In this document: positions 1 to 6,273 of the stretch, piece by piece
Layout of the letters: every line of letters starts with the position of its first letter
Numbering within the stretch: the first letter of the stretch is position 1
Translations under genes and position numbers: made by a program
The notes under the pieces: generated by a model
What the model was told of the DNA's origin: nothing
Database searches by the model: none
Seen by the model: only the letters and a program-made list of their open reading frames with translations
Assembly: GCA_002371075.1 (NCBI GenBank)
Contig: DFFS01000078.1
Coordinates: 1 to 7,692, forward strand
From: Christensenella sp. UBA3770
GTDB lineage: Bacteria > Bacillota > Clostridia > Christensenellales > CAG-1252
Direction: 5' to 3'
DNA: 7,692 nt

Positions 1-644
1 AGAAGTCCATTTGGATCTTCGGCGGCGACGGCTGGGCATACGACATCGGCTACGGCGGTTTGGACCACGTGCTTGCTTGCGGCGAAGACGTCAACGTCCT
101 CGTGCTTGACACCGAGGTTTATTCCAACACCGGCGGTCAGTCCAGTAAGTCCACCCCGACGGGTTCCGTCGCAAAGTTTGCCGCGGCAGGCAAGAGGACC
201 AAGAAGAAGGACCTCGGCATGATGGCGATGAGCTACGGCTACGTTTACGTTGCGCAGTGCGCGATGGGTTCCAACAAGCAGCAGTTCCTCAATGCGATCA
301 CCGAAGCGGAAGCGTACGACGGGCCCTCTCTCGTGATCTGCTACGCACCTTGCATCAACCACGGTATCAACATGGCAAACAGCCAGACCGAGGAGAAAAA
401 GGCTGTGGATTGCGGTTACTGGCAGCTCTATCGCTACAATCCCGCTGCGGCGGAGGGTGTGAACCCCTTCACGCTTGACTCCAAGGATCCCACCGCCGAT
501 TATCAGGCGTTCCTTGCGGGCGAGACCAGATACGCGTCTTTGAAGAAGACCCAGCCGCAGATCGCGGAAGCCTTGTTTGCAAAGACCGAGGCGGATTCCA
601 AGGCAAGACTTGCCGGTTACAAGAAGCTCGCGGGCAAAGAATAA
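1..644 (+). CDS. nifJ: Pyruvate:ferredoxin (flavodoxin) oxidoreductase, C-terminal part
   Basis: This is the 3' end of a gene that starts before the window; the reading frame runs from base 3 for 213 codons to TAA at 642-644. The enzyme oxidatively decarboxylates pyruvate with CoA to acetyl-CoA and CO2 and passes electrons to ferredoxin or flavodoxin in the cytoplasm. Seen directly: the thiamine-diphosphate/Mg binding segment GDGWAYDIGYGG near the start, then DTEVYSNTGGQ about 20 residues later. Further on are the conserved CYAPCINHGI segment and the family-typical tail with NPFTLDSKDP and ETRYASLKKTQP. Family members are about 1,170-1,190 residues, so roughly the last fifth is present: the TPP domain end and the C-terminal extension. 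The N-terminal domains and the [4Fe-4S] cluster domain lie outside the window. The frame is intact. A hairpin follows 21 bases after the stop. The family identity is very secure; whether the physiological acceptor is ferredoxin or flavodoxin cannot be told from here. Confidence 0.96.
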   Translation, partial: KSIWIFGGDGWAYDIGYGGLDHVLACGEDVNVLVLDTEVYSNTGGQSSKSTPTGSVAKFAAAGKRTKKKDLGMMAMSYGYVYVAQCAMGSNKQQFLNAITEAEAYDGPSLVICYAPCINHGINMANSQTEEKKAVDCGYWQLYRYNPAAAEGVNPFTLDSKDPTADYQAFLAGETRYASLKKTQPQIAEALFAKTEADSKARLAGYKKLAGKE

Positions 645-665
645 GCTCACGAAGGCAAAACGTCC

Positions 666-693
666 AAAGGGAGCTCCGTTTGGGGCTCCCTTT
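666..693 (+). terminator. Hairpin after the oxidoreductase gene, possible weak terminator
   Basis: A perfect 9-bp stem, AAAGGGAGC (666-674) with GCTCCCTTT (685-693), encloses a 10-base loop. The T run is only three bases, all inside the stem, and is followed by CTGAAAT, so it is a poor intrinsic terminator. It ends only 13 bases before the ecfA1 ATG. It may be a leaky terminator that lets some transcription into the ecf genes, or a structure affecting ecfA1 translation. Confidence 0.55.
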
Positions 694-706
694 CTGAAAT
701 ACACCG

Positions 707-1540
707 ATGCCCATCAAATTTGAAAAGGTGACATACGAATATCCCGCGGAGGAAAATGCCGTCGTTGCGGTCAAGGACGTCAGTTTGGAGATCGCGGATG
801 GTTCTTTCGTTTGCATTTGCGGTGAAAACGGCAGCGGCAAAAGCACGCTTGCCATGCTGATGAACGGGTTGTTGCAACCCACGTCCGGCGCTGTCACCGT
901 GGACGGCAAGACCACTTCCACCGAAGAGGAGGAAGAACTTTTTGCCATTCGTCAAAAGGTGGGTATGGTGTTTCAAAACCCCGACAATCAGATGATCGCC
1001 TCCATCATAGAGGACGAGATCGCTTTCGGTCCGGAAAACCTCGGCGTGCCGAGGGAGGAGATCGGCGAGCGCATCGACTACGCCCTTTCTGCAGTGGGTA
1101 TGACGGAGCATAGACGGCACACGCCGTACAAGCTTTCGGGCGGGCAAAAACAACGCATTGCCATCGCCGCCGTGCTTGCCATGCGTCCCGAAGTTCTCGT
1201 TTTGGACGAAAGCACCGCGATGCTTGACCCCAAGGGCAGGGGGGAGGTTTTGAAGGTTGCCGAGGAACTTAACAAGCAGGGCATCACCATCGTGCTGATC
1301 ACGCACTTTATGGAGGAAGCCACGCGCGCGGACCGCGTGATCGTGATGAGCGAGGGCAAAGTTGTCATGGACGGCACGCCCGAGCAGGTGTTCCGCGACA
1401 GAGAAAGCATTGAACGATACGGTTTGGAGCTTCCCGCGCCCGACGCCGTGGCGGCGGAACTCATCAAAGAGGGGATTCCCTTAGAAGACAAGATATACAG
1501 CGAAAGCGAACTGGCGGAGGCGATATGTCGATTGAAGTAA
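707..1540 (+). CDS. ecfA1: Energy-coupling factor transporter ATPase EcfA1
   Basis: This 277-residue protein is one of the two ATPases of the energy-coupling factor (ECF) module. With EcfA2 and EcfT it powers vitamin and micronutrient uptake by exchangeable substrate-binding S components. Seen directly: Walker A GENGSGKST (39-47), the Q-loop region FQNPDNQ (89-95), the ABC signature LSGGQKQR (143-150), Walker B VLVLDE (163-168) followed by STAMLDP, and the switch histidine H200 in LITH. The wording LDESTAMLDP is typical of EcfA1, whereas EcfA2 has LDEPTAGLDP. An in-frame stop at 695-697 means ATG 707 is the most upstream possible start. The start fits the family, but I see no Shine-Dalgarno sequence and no clear promoter in the 62-base gap. 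The 3' end overlaps ecfA2 by 16 bases. All catalytic motifs are intact. The transported substrate cannot be inferred because no S component is present. Confidence 0.95.
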   Translation: MPIKFEKVTYEYPAEENAVVAVKDVSLEIADGSFVCICGENGSGKSTLAMLMNGLLQPTSGAVTVDGKTTSTEEEEELFAIRQKVGMVFQNPDNQMIASIIEDEIAFGPENLGVPREEIGERIDYALSAVGMTEHRRHTPYKLSGGQKQRIAIAAVLAMRPEVLVLDESTAMLDPKGRGEVLKVAEELNKQGITIVLITHFMEEATRADRVIVMSEGKVVMDGTPEQVFRDRESIERYGLELPAPDAVAAELIKEGIPLEDKIYSESELAEAICRLK

Positions 1541-2376
1541 AGGATCTGTCATACGTCTATTCGCCCGGCACGCCTTATGCCGCAGCCGCCCTCAACGGTA
1601 TTTCCATCAGCATCAACGAGGGGGATTATCTTGGCATCATCGGCAAGACGGGAAGCGGCAAATCCACCTTTATCCAACATTTGAACGCGTTGATCAAACT
1701 GCAAAACGGTTCGATCAAAGTTTTTGACATCGACCTGACCCAAAAGAAGCCCGATCTCAAAAGGCTTCGCGGTACGGTGGGCATGGTCATGCAGTATCCG
1801 GAGTATCAACTTTTTGACGAAACGGTTGAGAAAGACGTCGCCTACGGACCAAAAAATTTGGGTCTTTCCGACGAGGAGATCAAGGGACGCGTTAGGGAGG
1901 CGATAGAGCTTGTCGGGCTCTCGTACGAAGAGGTCAAAGACCGCTCTCCGTTTGAGCTTTCCGGCGGGCAAAAGAGGAGGATCGCCATCGCGGGCGTGAT
2001 CGCCATGCGCCCCCGCGTTTTGATCCTTGACGAACCCACCGCGGGGTTGGACCCCCGTGGCAAAAAGGACATTATGTCCCTTGTCAAAAGACTGAAAGAA
2101 ACGTCCTCGCCCACCATCATCATTATCTCGCACGATATGGATGCGGTGGCGGAGAACTGTGATAAAGTCGCTCTCTTTTCGGAGGGACTGATCAAAGCGG
2201 TCGGCACCCCGCGCGAGATCTTTTACAACGCTCGGTTGCTTGAAGAAAACGAGATGGACGTGCCCTCCGTCGTAAAGATCGCAAACGAAATGAAAAAGAG
2301 GGGAGCGGTCCTTGACGGCGAGCCCGTCAAGCGAGAAGAGCTGATCGATGCGGTCCGGAGGTGGCGCAGTGAATAA
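1525..2376 (+). CDS. ecfA2: Energy-coupling factor transporter ATPase EcfA2
   Basis: This 283-residue protein is the second ATPase of the ECF module and forms the heterodimer with EcfA1 that drives conformational change through EcfT at the membrane. Seen directly: Walker A GKTGSGKST (40-48), Q-loop MQYPEYQLF (89-97), signature LSGGQKRR (145-152), Walker B and D-loop LILDEPTAGLDP (166-177), and switch histidine H203 in IISHDMD. The segment MQYPEYQLFDETVEKDVAYGP is the hallmark of EcfA2/CbiO2 proteins. The ATG at 1525 lies inside the end of ecfA1 and has GGAGG at 1516-1520, four bases upstream, so translational coupling is likely. The gene also overlaps the ecfT start by 8 bases. All ATPase motifs are intact and the length is normal. 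Confidence 0.96.
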   Translation: MSIEVKDLSYVYSPGTPYAAAALNGISISINEGDYLGIIGKTGSGKSTFIQHLNALIKLQNGSIKVFDIDLTQKKPDLKRLRGTVGMVMQYPEYQLFDETVEKDVAYGPKNLGLSDEEIKGRVREAIELVGLSYEEVKDRSPFELSGGQKRRIAIAGVIAMRPRVLILDEPTAGLDPRGKKDIMSLVKRLKETSSPTIIIISHDMDAVAENCDKVALFSEGLIKAVGTPREIFYNARLLEENEMDVPSVVKIANEMKKRGAVLDGEPVKREELIDAVRRWRSE

Positions 2377-3202
2377 CGTCGTTTTCGGGCAGTATTATCC
2401 GACGGATTCCGTCATTCATCGCTTGGACGCGCGCATCAAGCTGCTTGCCGTCATTCTTTACATCGTAACGGTGTTCTTCATCGTGGATTACGTGATGTAC
2501 GCCGCGTTGTTCCTGTTTGTGATCCTCGTTTCCGTTGTGGCAAAGATTCCCCTTAAGGTGCTGTTGCGCACGGTCAGGACCATTGTGTTTTTGGTCTTGA
2601 TCACGGCGGTCATCAACCTTTTCTTCACAAAAGGGGAGGTGCTGTGGGCGCATTGGAAATTTATCAAGATCTACAAGGAGGGCGTCGAGCACGCCGTCAA
2701 ACTGGCGCTCCGCTTGATCCTTTTGATGCTTTTCCCGTCCCTTTTGACCTTGACGACAACGCCGATGGAATTGACCGACGCTTTGGAGAGTTTGATGAGC
2801 CCGCTGAAGCTCATCAAAGTCCCCGTGCACGCCATCGCGCTCATTATGAGCATCGCGCTCAGAATGATCCCCATCTTGATGGAAGAGACCAACAAGATCA
2901 TGCTTGCGCAAAAGGCGCGCGGCGCGGATTTCGATACGGGCGGCGCTTTCAAAAAAGCCAAGGCGATGATCCCCGTCCTCGTGCCGCTCTTTGTGGGCGC
3001 CTTCCGTCGTGCGGATGAGCTTGCTCTTGCCATGGACGCGCGTTGTTACAGTTCGGTGGCAAATCGCACCAAATATAAGGTTATGAAACTGACGTTAAAA
3101 GACCTTGTGGCTTCCGTCGTGTGCCTCGCGGTCTTCAGCCTCGTATTTTTGAACAAGTATTTGTTCCCGTTTGACGAGATGATCCTTTCTCTTTTTAAGT
3201 GA
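2369..3202 (+). CDS. ecfT: Energy-coupling factor transporter transmembrane protein EcfT
   Basis: This is the membrane scaffold of the ECF module. It connects the EcfA1-EcfA2 ATPases to the S components. I chose GTG 2369 (277 residues) over ATG 2348: GGAGG at 2357-2361 stands 7 bases before the GTG, and the protein then begins VNNVVFGQYYPTDSVIHRLD, matching the usual EcfT N-terminus with its GQY-P-DS-LHRLD pattern. Hydrophobic segments are visible at about 24-60 and 70-90, with more after residue 100 and a last one near the C-terminus (DLVASVVCLAVFSLVFL). The two short coupling-helix motifs that contact the ATPases are present as ARG (183-185, in QKARGADF) and ARC (224-226, in AMDARCY); the second is often ARG. 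The gene overlaps ecfA2 by 8 bases and ends one base before truA. Confidence 0.94.
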   Translation: MNNVVFGQYYPTDSVIHRLDARIKLLAVILYIVTVFFIVDYVMYAALFLFVILVSVVAKIPLKVLLRTVRTIVFLVLITAVINLFFTKGEVLWAHWKFIKIYKEGVEHAVKLALRLILLMLFPSLLTLTTTPMELTDALESLMSPLKLIKVPVHAIALIMSIALRMIPILMEETNKIMLAQKARGADFDTGGAFKKAKAMIPVLVPLFVGAFRRADELALAMDARCYSSVANRTKYKVMKLTLKDLVASVVCLAVFSLVFLNKYLFPFDEMILSLFK

Positions 3203-3203
3203 T

Positions 3204-3962
3204 ATGAGAGTGCTTTTACGCGTGCAGTACAAGGGTACGGAATATTGCGGCTGGCAGCGTCAAAAGAACGGGCTTTCGGTGCAGGAAGTGCTTGCTACCG
3301 CCGTCCGTGAGACCACGGGGGAAAACGCCGTTATGCACGGAAGCGGCAGGACGGACGCCGGCGTACACGCCATTGCGCAGGCGGTGCATTTTGACACGCA
3401 CACCGCCATTCCGCTTAGCAAACTGCCCATCGCCATCAACGCGCATCTGCCCGCAAGCGTGCGTGTTTTGTCGGCATTTGAGGTTCCTCAAACCTTCAAC
3501 GCGCGCTTTGACGCACTTTCCAAAACCTACGTTTACAAACTCTATTCCGCGCCCGTTACGAGTCCCTTGCGCGAGGGACTTTTTGCCTTTGTGCATAAGC
3601 GTCCCGACGTCTCCAAAATGCGCCTTGCGGCGGCATTCCTTTTGGGAGAACACGACTTCAAAGTTTTTCAGGCGGCGGGCGGGCACGTAAAGACCACCGT
3701 CAGGACGATCTTTGACCTTTCGATCAAAGAGGAGGGGGAGGAGATCACCTTTGAGGTGACGGGAAACGGCTTTTTGTACAACATGGTGCGCATCATGGTG
3801 GGCACGCTGTATTACGTGGGCATCGGAAAGCTCCGGGTGGAGGATATCCCCGATATCTTGTCTTCCGGCAAACGGGACAGGGCGGGCAAGACCATGCCGC
3901 CGGAGGGGCTGTATCTGAAAGAGGTCAGATACGCCGTTGATCAACAAAGAGAGGGCAATTGA
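3204..3962 (+). CDS. truA: tRNA pseudouridine(38-40) synthase TruA
   Basis: This 252-residue enzyme converts uridines 38, 39 and 40 in the tRNA anticodon arm to pseudouridine. Seen directly: the N-terminal YKGTEYCGWQRQ; the catalytic motif GSGRTDAGVHA (46-56) with nucleophile D51; FNARFDA (98-104); the conserved Tyr in KTYVYKLY (Y109); GEHDF (148-152); GFLYNMVR (189-196); and PPEGLYL (232-238). The length is normal. ATG 3204 follows the ecfT stop by a single base and has no good Shine-Dalgarno sequence, so translation probably depends on ribosomes finishing ecfT. The order ecfA1-ecfA2-ecfT-truA is conserved across Bacillota. The stop codon overlaps the -35 element of the next promoter. Confidence 0.97.
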   Translation: MRVLLRVQYKGTEYCGWQRQKNGLSVQEVLATAVRETTGENAVMHGSGRTDAGVHAIAQAVHFDTHTAIPLSKLPIAINAHLPASVRVLSAFEVPQTFNARFDALSKTYVYKLYSAPVTSPLREGLFAFVHKRPDVSKMRLAAAFLLGEHDFKVFQAAGGHVKTTVRTIFDLSIKEEGEEITFEVTGNGFLYNMVRIMVGTLYYVGIGKLRVEDIPDILSSGKRDRAGKTMPPEGLYLKEVRYAVDQQREGN

Positions 3963-3987
3963 TTTTTTTGCCGCAGCGTGGTAGAAT
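3959..3987 (+). promoter_or_regulatory. Predicted sigma-A type promoter of mscL
   Basis: TTGATT (3959-3964) and TAGAAT (3982-3987) are separated by exactly 17 bases, with an extended -10 TGG at 3979-3981. The -35 element overlaps the truA stop codon. Transcription would start near 3994, giving a leader of about 30 bases before the mscL ATG. Confidence 0.7.
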
Positions 3988-4023
3988 TAACAAAGAAAAC
4001 GCTAAAAGCATTTGGAGGAAAGT

Positions 4024-4587
4024 ATGAAAAAGCTTTTTAAGGAGTTTAAGGCATTTATCAGTCGGGGCAACGTCATGGAACTTGCCGTAGGCATGATCGT
4101 CGGCGCTGCGTTCACCGCCATCATTTCCGCGGTGGTTGGCGGCATTTTGAAGCCGCTCATCAACCTGATCCCCATCAGCGACACCACCGGCTTGCAAACC
4201 GTGTTGCGTCCCGCGCTCATCGACCCCGAAACGGGTTCCGTTTTGACCGAGGCGCTCGTCATCGATTGGGGCGGCGTGATCTCCGCGGTCATCACCTTCC
4301 TTTTGACGGCGATCGTTTTGTTTATCATCATCAAGGCGTTCAACAAGATGAAGAGCGGCTTGAGCAAGGTGAAAAACGGTTATACCGTTTTGAGCAAAGA
4401 GGAAGTGAAAGCGCTTAGAAAAGAGGGCAAGAGCAGGAAAGAGATCAAAGAGATCGACGCGAAAAAGGCGGAGGAGAAAAAGGCAGCCGACGAAAAAGCC
4501 GCCGAGGAAGAAAAGGCAGCGGCGGAAGCAAACGATCCCGCCAACATCTTAAAAGAGATCCGCGACATTCTGAAAGAAAAGAAGTGA
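4024..4587 (+). CDS. mscL: Large-conductance mechanosensitive channel MscL with long charged C-terminal insert
   Basis: MscL is a homopentameric membrane channel that opens under membrane tension to release solutes during hypo-osmotic shock. I chose ATG 4024 because GGAGGA at 4014-4019 sits directly upstream; an upstream in-frame TTG at 4012 overlaps that site. The 187-residue protein begins MKKLFKEFKAFISRGNVMEL, then ELAVGMIVGAAFTAII (TM1, about 17-46), a periplasmic-type loop (about 47-82) and TM2 (about 83-104, GGVISAVITFLLTAIVLF). E. coli MscL has 136 residues; the extra length is a Lys/Glu/Ala-rich segment at about 126-169. The family's C-terminal helix is still recognisable as NILKEIRDILKEKK at 174-187. 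The gene has its own promoter and terminator and is inserted at the normally contiguous truA-rplM junction. Identity is secure; the role of the charged insert is unknown. Confidence 0.95.
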   Translation: MKKLFKEFKAFISRGNVMELAVGMIVGAAFTAIISAVVGGILKPLINLIPISDTTGLQTVLRPALIDPETGSVLTEALVIDWGGVISAVITFLLTAIVLFIIIKAFNKMKSGLSKVKNGYTVLSKEEVKALRKEGKSRKEIKEIDAKKAEEKKAADEKAAEEEKAAAEANDPANILKEIRDILKEKK

Positions 4588-4599
4588 TCTTGTGTAAAC

Positions 4600-4631
4600 A
4601 AAGGGCGAACCGCATTCGGCTCGCCTTTTTT
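4600..4631 (+). terminator. Intrinsic terminator after mscL
   Basis: GGCGA (4604-4608) pairs with TCGCC (4621-4625). An inner CCG/CGG stem (4610-4612 with 4617-4619) closes a CATT loop, and the 5' A run pairs with the T run. The arm ends in six T residues (4626-4631). It lies 12 bases after the mscL stop and separates mscL from the ribosomal protein operon. Confidence 0.85.
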
Positions 4632-4692
4632 ATGCTTTATAAAAAACCCCGTTTTATTTGCAGAAAAACCCCAAATTATACCGCGTAAAAAC

Positions 4693-4721
4693 TTGACATT
4701 GCTTTTTTATTACTATAAAAT
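4693..4721 (+). promoter_or_regulatory. Predicted strong promoter of rplM-rpsI
   Basis: A perfect -35 TTGACA (4693-4698) lies 17 bases from TAAAAT (4716-4721). A consensus TATAAT at 4721-4726 and a TATAAA at 4714-4719 also occur but would have spacers of 22 and 15 bases. The predicted start near 4728 leaves a leader of about 75 bases before rplM. The leader can form short hairpins (for example AGCC/GGCT around 4753-4765), but I could not match it to the known L13 leader with confidence. Confidence 0.8.
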
Positions 4722-4803
4722 ATAATTCGCTTATGTGTAAAAAAGGCAAAATTAGCCCCTTTGGCTTTTAGACGCGCGGCGCAAATATTTAGGAGGAAAT
4801 TCC

Positions 4804-5232
4804 ATGAAGACTTTTATGGCAAAGCCCGGTGAAGTTGAAAGAAAGTGGTACGTCGTGGACGCGACCGACATGGTGCTCGGCCGTTTGGCAAGCAACGTGG
4901 CTGCGGTCCTTCGCGGCAAAAACAAGCCCATCTTTACCCCCAATGTGGACACCGGCGATTATGTTATCATTATAAATGCAGACAAGGTGAGGTTGACCGG
5001 TAAGAAACTTGAGCAAAAGTATTACCGCTATCACACCGGCTATATCGGCGGACTCAAGGAGATCCAATACAAGGACATGATGGAAAAGAAGCCCGCTCTT
5101 GCCGTGGAGCTTGCGATCAAAGGTATGCTTCCCAAGAATTCCATCGGCAGGAAGATGTTCAAGAAGCTTAAGGTTTACGCCGGCAGCGAGCATCCGCATG
5201 CGGCGCAACAGCCCATTGAACTCAAGTTCTAA
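4804..5232 (+). CDS. rplM: 50S ribosomal protein L13
   Basis: L13 is a large-subunit ribosomal protein that binds 23S rRNA early in 50S assembly. The 142-residue product has the normal family length. It shows the typical pattern of N-terminal RKWYVVDATDMVLGRLAS, then RGKNKPIFTPNVDTGDYVIIINA, then LTGKKLEQKYYRYHTGYIGG and MLPKNSIGRKMFKKLKVYAG. ATG 4804 has a strong AGGAGG at 4791-4796 with a 7-base spacer. rplM is followed 13 bases later by rpsI, the near-universal pairing. In many Bacillota it directly follows truA; here mscL and a terminator intervene, and the gene has its own strong promoter. Confidence 0.98.
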   Translation: MKTFMAKPGEVERKWYVVDATDMVLGRLASNVAAVLRGKNKPIFTPNVDTGDYVIIINADKVRLTGKKLEQKYYRYHTGYIGGLKEIQYKDMMEKKPALAVELAIKGMLPKNSIGRKMFKKLKVYAGSEHPHAAQQPIELKF

Positions 5233-5245
5233 GGAGAGGTGAATT

Positions 5246-5665
5246 ATGGCAGCTAAAAAAGCATTGAAGAAGAAATTGCAGTACTGGGGCACCGGCCGCA
5301 GGAAAAAGGCTATCGCAAGAGTTCGCCTGATCCCCGAAGGCAACGGTTCCATCACGATCAACAAGCGCACCATCGACGAGTTCTTCGGCGGTTTGGAAGT
5401 TATGAAGCTTGTTGTGCGTCAGCCCTTGACCCTTACTTCCACGCTTGAGAAGTACGACGTCGCAGTCAACGTGATCGGCGGCGGCCCGAGCGGACAGGCA
5501 GGCGCCATCCGTCACGGCATCGCTCGCGCGCTTGTGATCGCCGAGCCCGAGCTTAAGGCGCAGGTCAAAGCGGCAGGCTTCCTTACCCGCGATCCGAGGA
5601 TGAAGGAAAGGAAGAAGTACGGTCTCAAAAAGGCACGTAAGGCTCCGCAGTTCAGCAAGCGTTAA
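5246..5665 (+). CDS. rpsI: 30S ribosomal protein S9
   Basis: S9 is a small-subunit head protein whose C-terminal tail reaches the P-site tRNA anticodon loop. The 139-residue product carries the conserved YWGTGRRKKAIARVRL at 13-28, GGGPSGQAGAIRHGIARAL in the middle, the DPRMKERKKYGLKKARKAPQ basic region and the invariant FSKR end. It is about nine residues longer than the typical 130-residue protein because of a basic N-terminal extension (MAAKKALKKKL). An AAGGAG at 5231-5236, overlapping the rplM stop and followed by AGGTG, serves as the ribosome binding site. It is the second gene of the rplM operon and ends before a strong hairpin. Confidence 0.98.
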   Translation: MAAKKALKKKLQYWGTGRRKKAIARVRLIPEGNGSITINKRTIDEFFGGLEVMKLVVRQPLTLTSTLEKYDVAVNVIGGGPSGQAGAIRHGIARALVIAEPELKAQVKAAGFLTRDPRMKERKKYGLKKARKAPQFSKR

Positions 5666-5670
5666 TCCGC

Positions 5671-5728
5671 TTTTGCAAACAAAAAAACACCCGCTATGCT
5701 TTTGCACGGCGGGTTTTTTGTTGCAAAA
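5671..5728. terminator. Bidirectional terminator between rpsI and the shikimate kinase-like gene
   Basis: The core stem CCCGC (5690-5694) with GCGGG (5709-5713) contains an inner TGC-TTTT-GCA hairpin (5697-5706). It is flanked by A5681-5687 on the left and T5714-5719 on the right, so each strand has a T run after the stem. An outer perfect 8-bp repeat, TTTTGCAA (5671-5678) with TTGCAAAA (5721-5728), extends the structure. It lies between convergent genes, with the minus-strand stop at 5741-5743, and probably ends both transcripts. Confidence 0.85.
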
Positions 5729-5740
5729 AGGGGAGGGGGG

Positions 5741-6235
5741 TTAAAAAGCGTTTTGCACAATTCTTGAAACGGTGCGCTCGATCTCAGCGTCGTCGCAGTC
5801 GATCACGCGGTCGGCATAGTTTTCATAAAGGGATCGCCTCTCGGCAAACATCGCGTCGATCGTCTCGCCGTCACGCAAAAGGATCCCGCGGGTTTGCATG
5901 TTTGCGATCCGCTTTAACATCGTGGCAAGGGAGATGCGAAGATAAATGACGGTGGCGTTTTGTTTCAGGTGCGCCATCGCCTTGGCGGAATACACCACGC
6001 TGCCGCCCGTTGCAATGACGGCGTTTTTGACGGAGAGGGAAAGGATCGCTTTCTCTTCCGCCGCGGCAAAATAGTCGTTCCCCTTGTCATTGATCACTTC
6101 CTGCAAGGGCAGCTTCTCGTTTTGTTGGATCACAAGGTCGGTGTCGACAAAATCCTTGCAAAGCGCTTTTGCCGCAAGCACGCCGCACGTACTTTTCCCG
6201 CATCCGGGCATTCCGATCAATACAACGTTTTTCAT
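5741..6235 (-). CDS. Shikimate kinase family protein (divergent AroK-like)
   Basis: This P-loop kinase of the shikimate kinase family has 164 residues from ATG at 6235. Canonical AroK phosphorylates shikimate at the 3-hydroxyl in aromatic amino acid synthesis. Seen directly: N-terminal MKNVVLIGMPGCGKST with Walker A at 8-16, FVDTDLVIQQ with D31 and D33 (the equivalents of the Mg- and shikimate-binding Asp residues), TGGS at 76-79, and ERRSLY at 132-137 with the likely substrate-binding R133. Odd points: the usual F-R-x-x-E shikimate-binding motif reads F56-A-A-A-E60, so the arginine is absent. The usual GGG reads GGS, and the lid RPLL motif reads RGIL (116-119). The start follows the family N-terminus; a longer frame to 6286 would run across the promoter. 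There is no Shine-Dalgarno sequence. The family is secure, but shikimate as the substrate is uncertain. Confidence 0.85.
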   Translation of the reverse strand: MKNVVLIGMPGCGKSTCGVLAAKALCKDFVDTDLVIQQNEKLPLQEVINDKGNDYFAAAEEKAILSLSVKNAVIATGGSVVYSAKAMAHLKQNATVIYLRISLATMLKRIANMQTRGILLRDGETIDAMFAERRSLYENYADRVIDCDDAEIERTVSRIVQNAF

Positions 6236-6244
6236 ATCATTTAT

Positions 6245-6273
6245 ATTATACACTTTGTTCGGGCGTATTTCAA
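6245..6273 (-). promoter_or_regulatory. Predicted promoter of the shikimate kinase-like gene
   Basis: On the minus strand, TTGAAA (6268-6273) and a perfect TATAAT (6245-6250) are exactly 17 bases apart. The predicted start, near 6238, is only about three bases before the ATG at 6235, so the mRNA would be leaderless or nearly so. Confidence 0.75.

Noticed and set aside
647..1306. Long minus-strand open frame opposite ecfA1 (219 residues)
   Set aside because: It mirrors a gene with intact ATPase motifs, has no recognisable domain or ribosome binding site, and similar shadows lie opposite the other GC-rich genes.
2348..2368. ATG 2348 as the ecfT start
   Set aside because: It would add seven residues (MRSGGGA) made of the ribosome binding site region itself. 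GTG 2369 has GGAGG 7 bases upstream and gives the usual EcfT N-terminus.
3936..3969. Terminator at the end of truA
   Set aside because: Only a 5-bp A/T stem (ATCAA with TTGAT) precedes the T run, with an 14-base loop; it is too weak. The T run is better explained as part of the mscL promoter spacer.
4012..4023. TTG 4012 as the mscL start
   Set aside because: The TTG overlaps the GGAGGA ribosome binding site that serves ATG 4024, and the family begins at MKKL.
4728..4803. Known L13 ribosomal leader RNA before rplM
   Set aside because: The leader length is suitable and short hairpins exist, but I could not recognise the conserved leader structure by eye. A covariance-model search would decide it.
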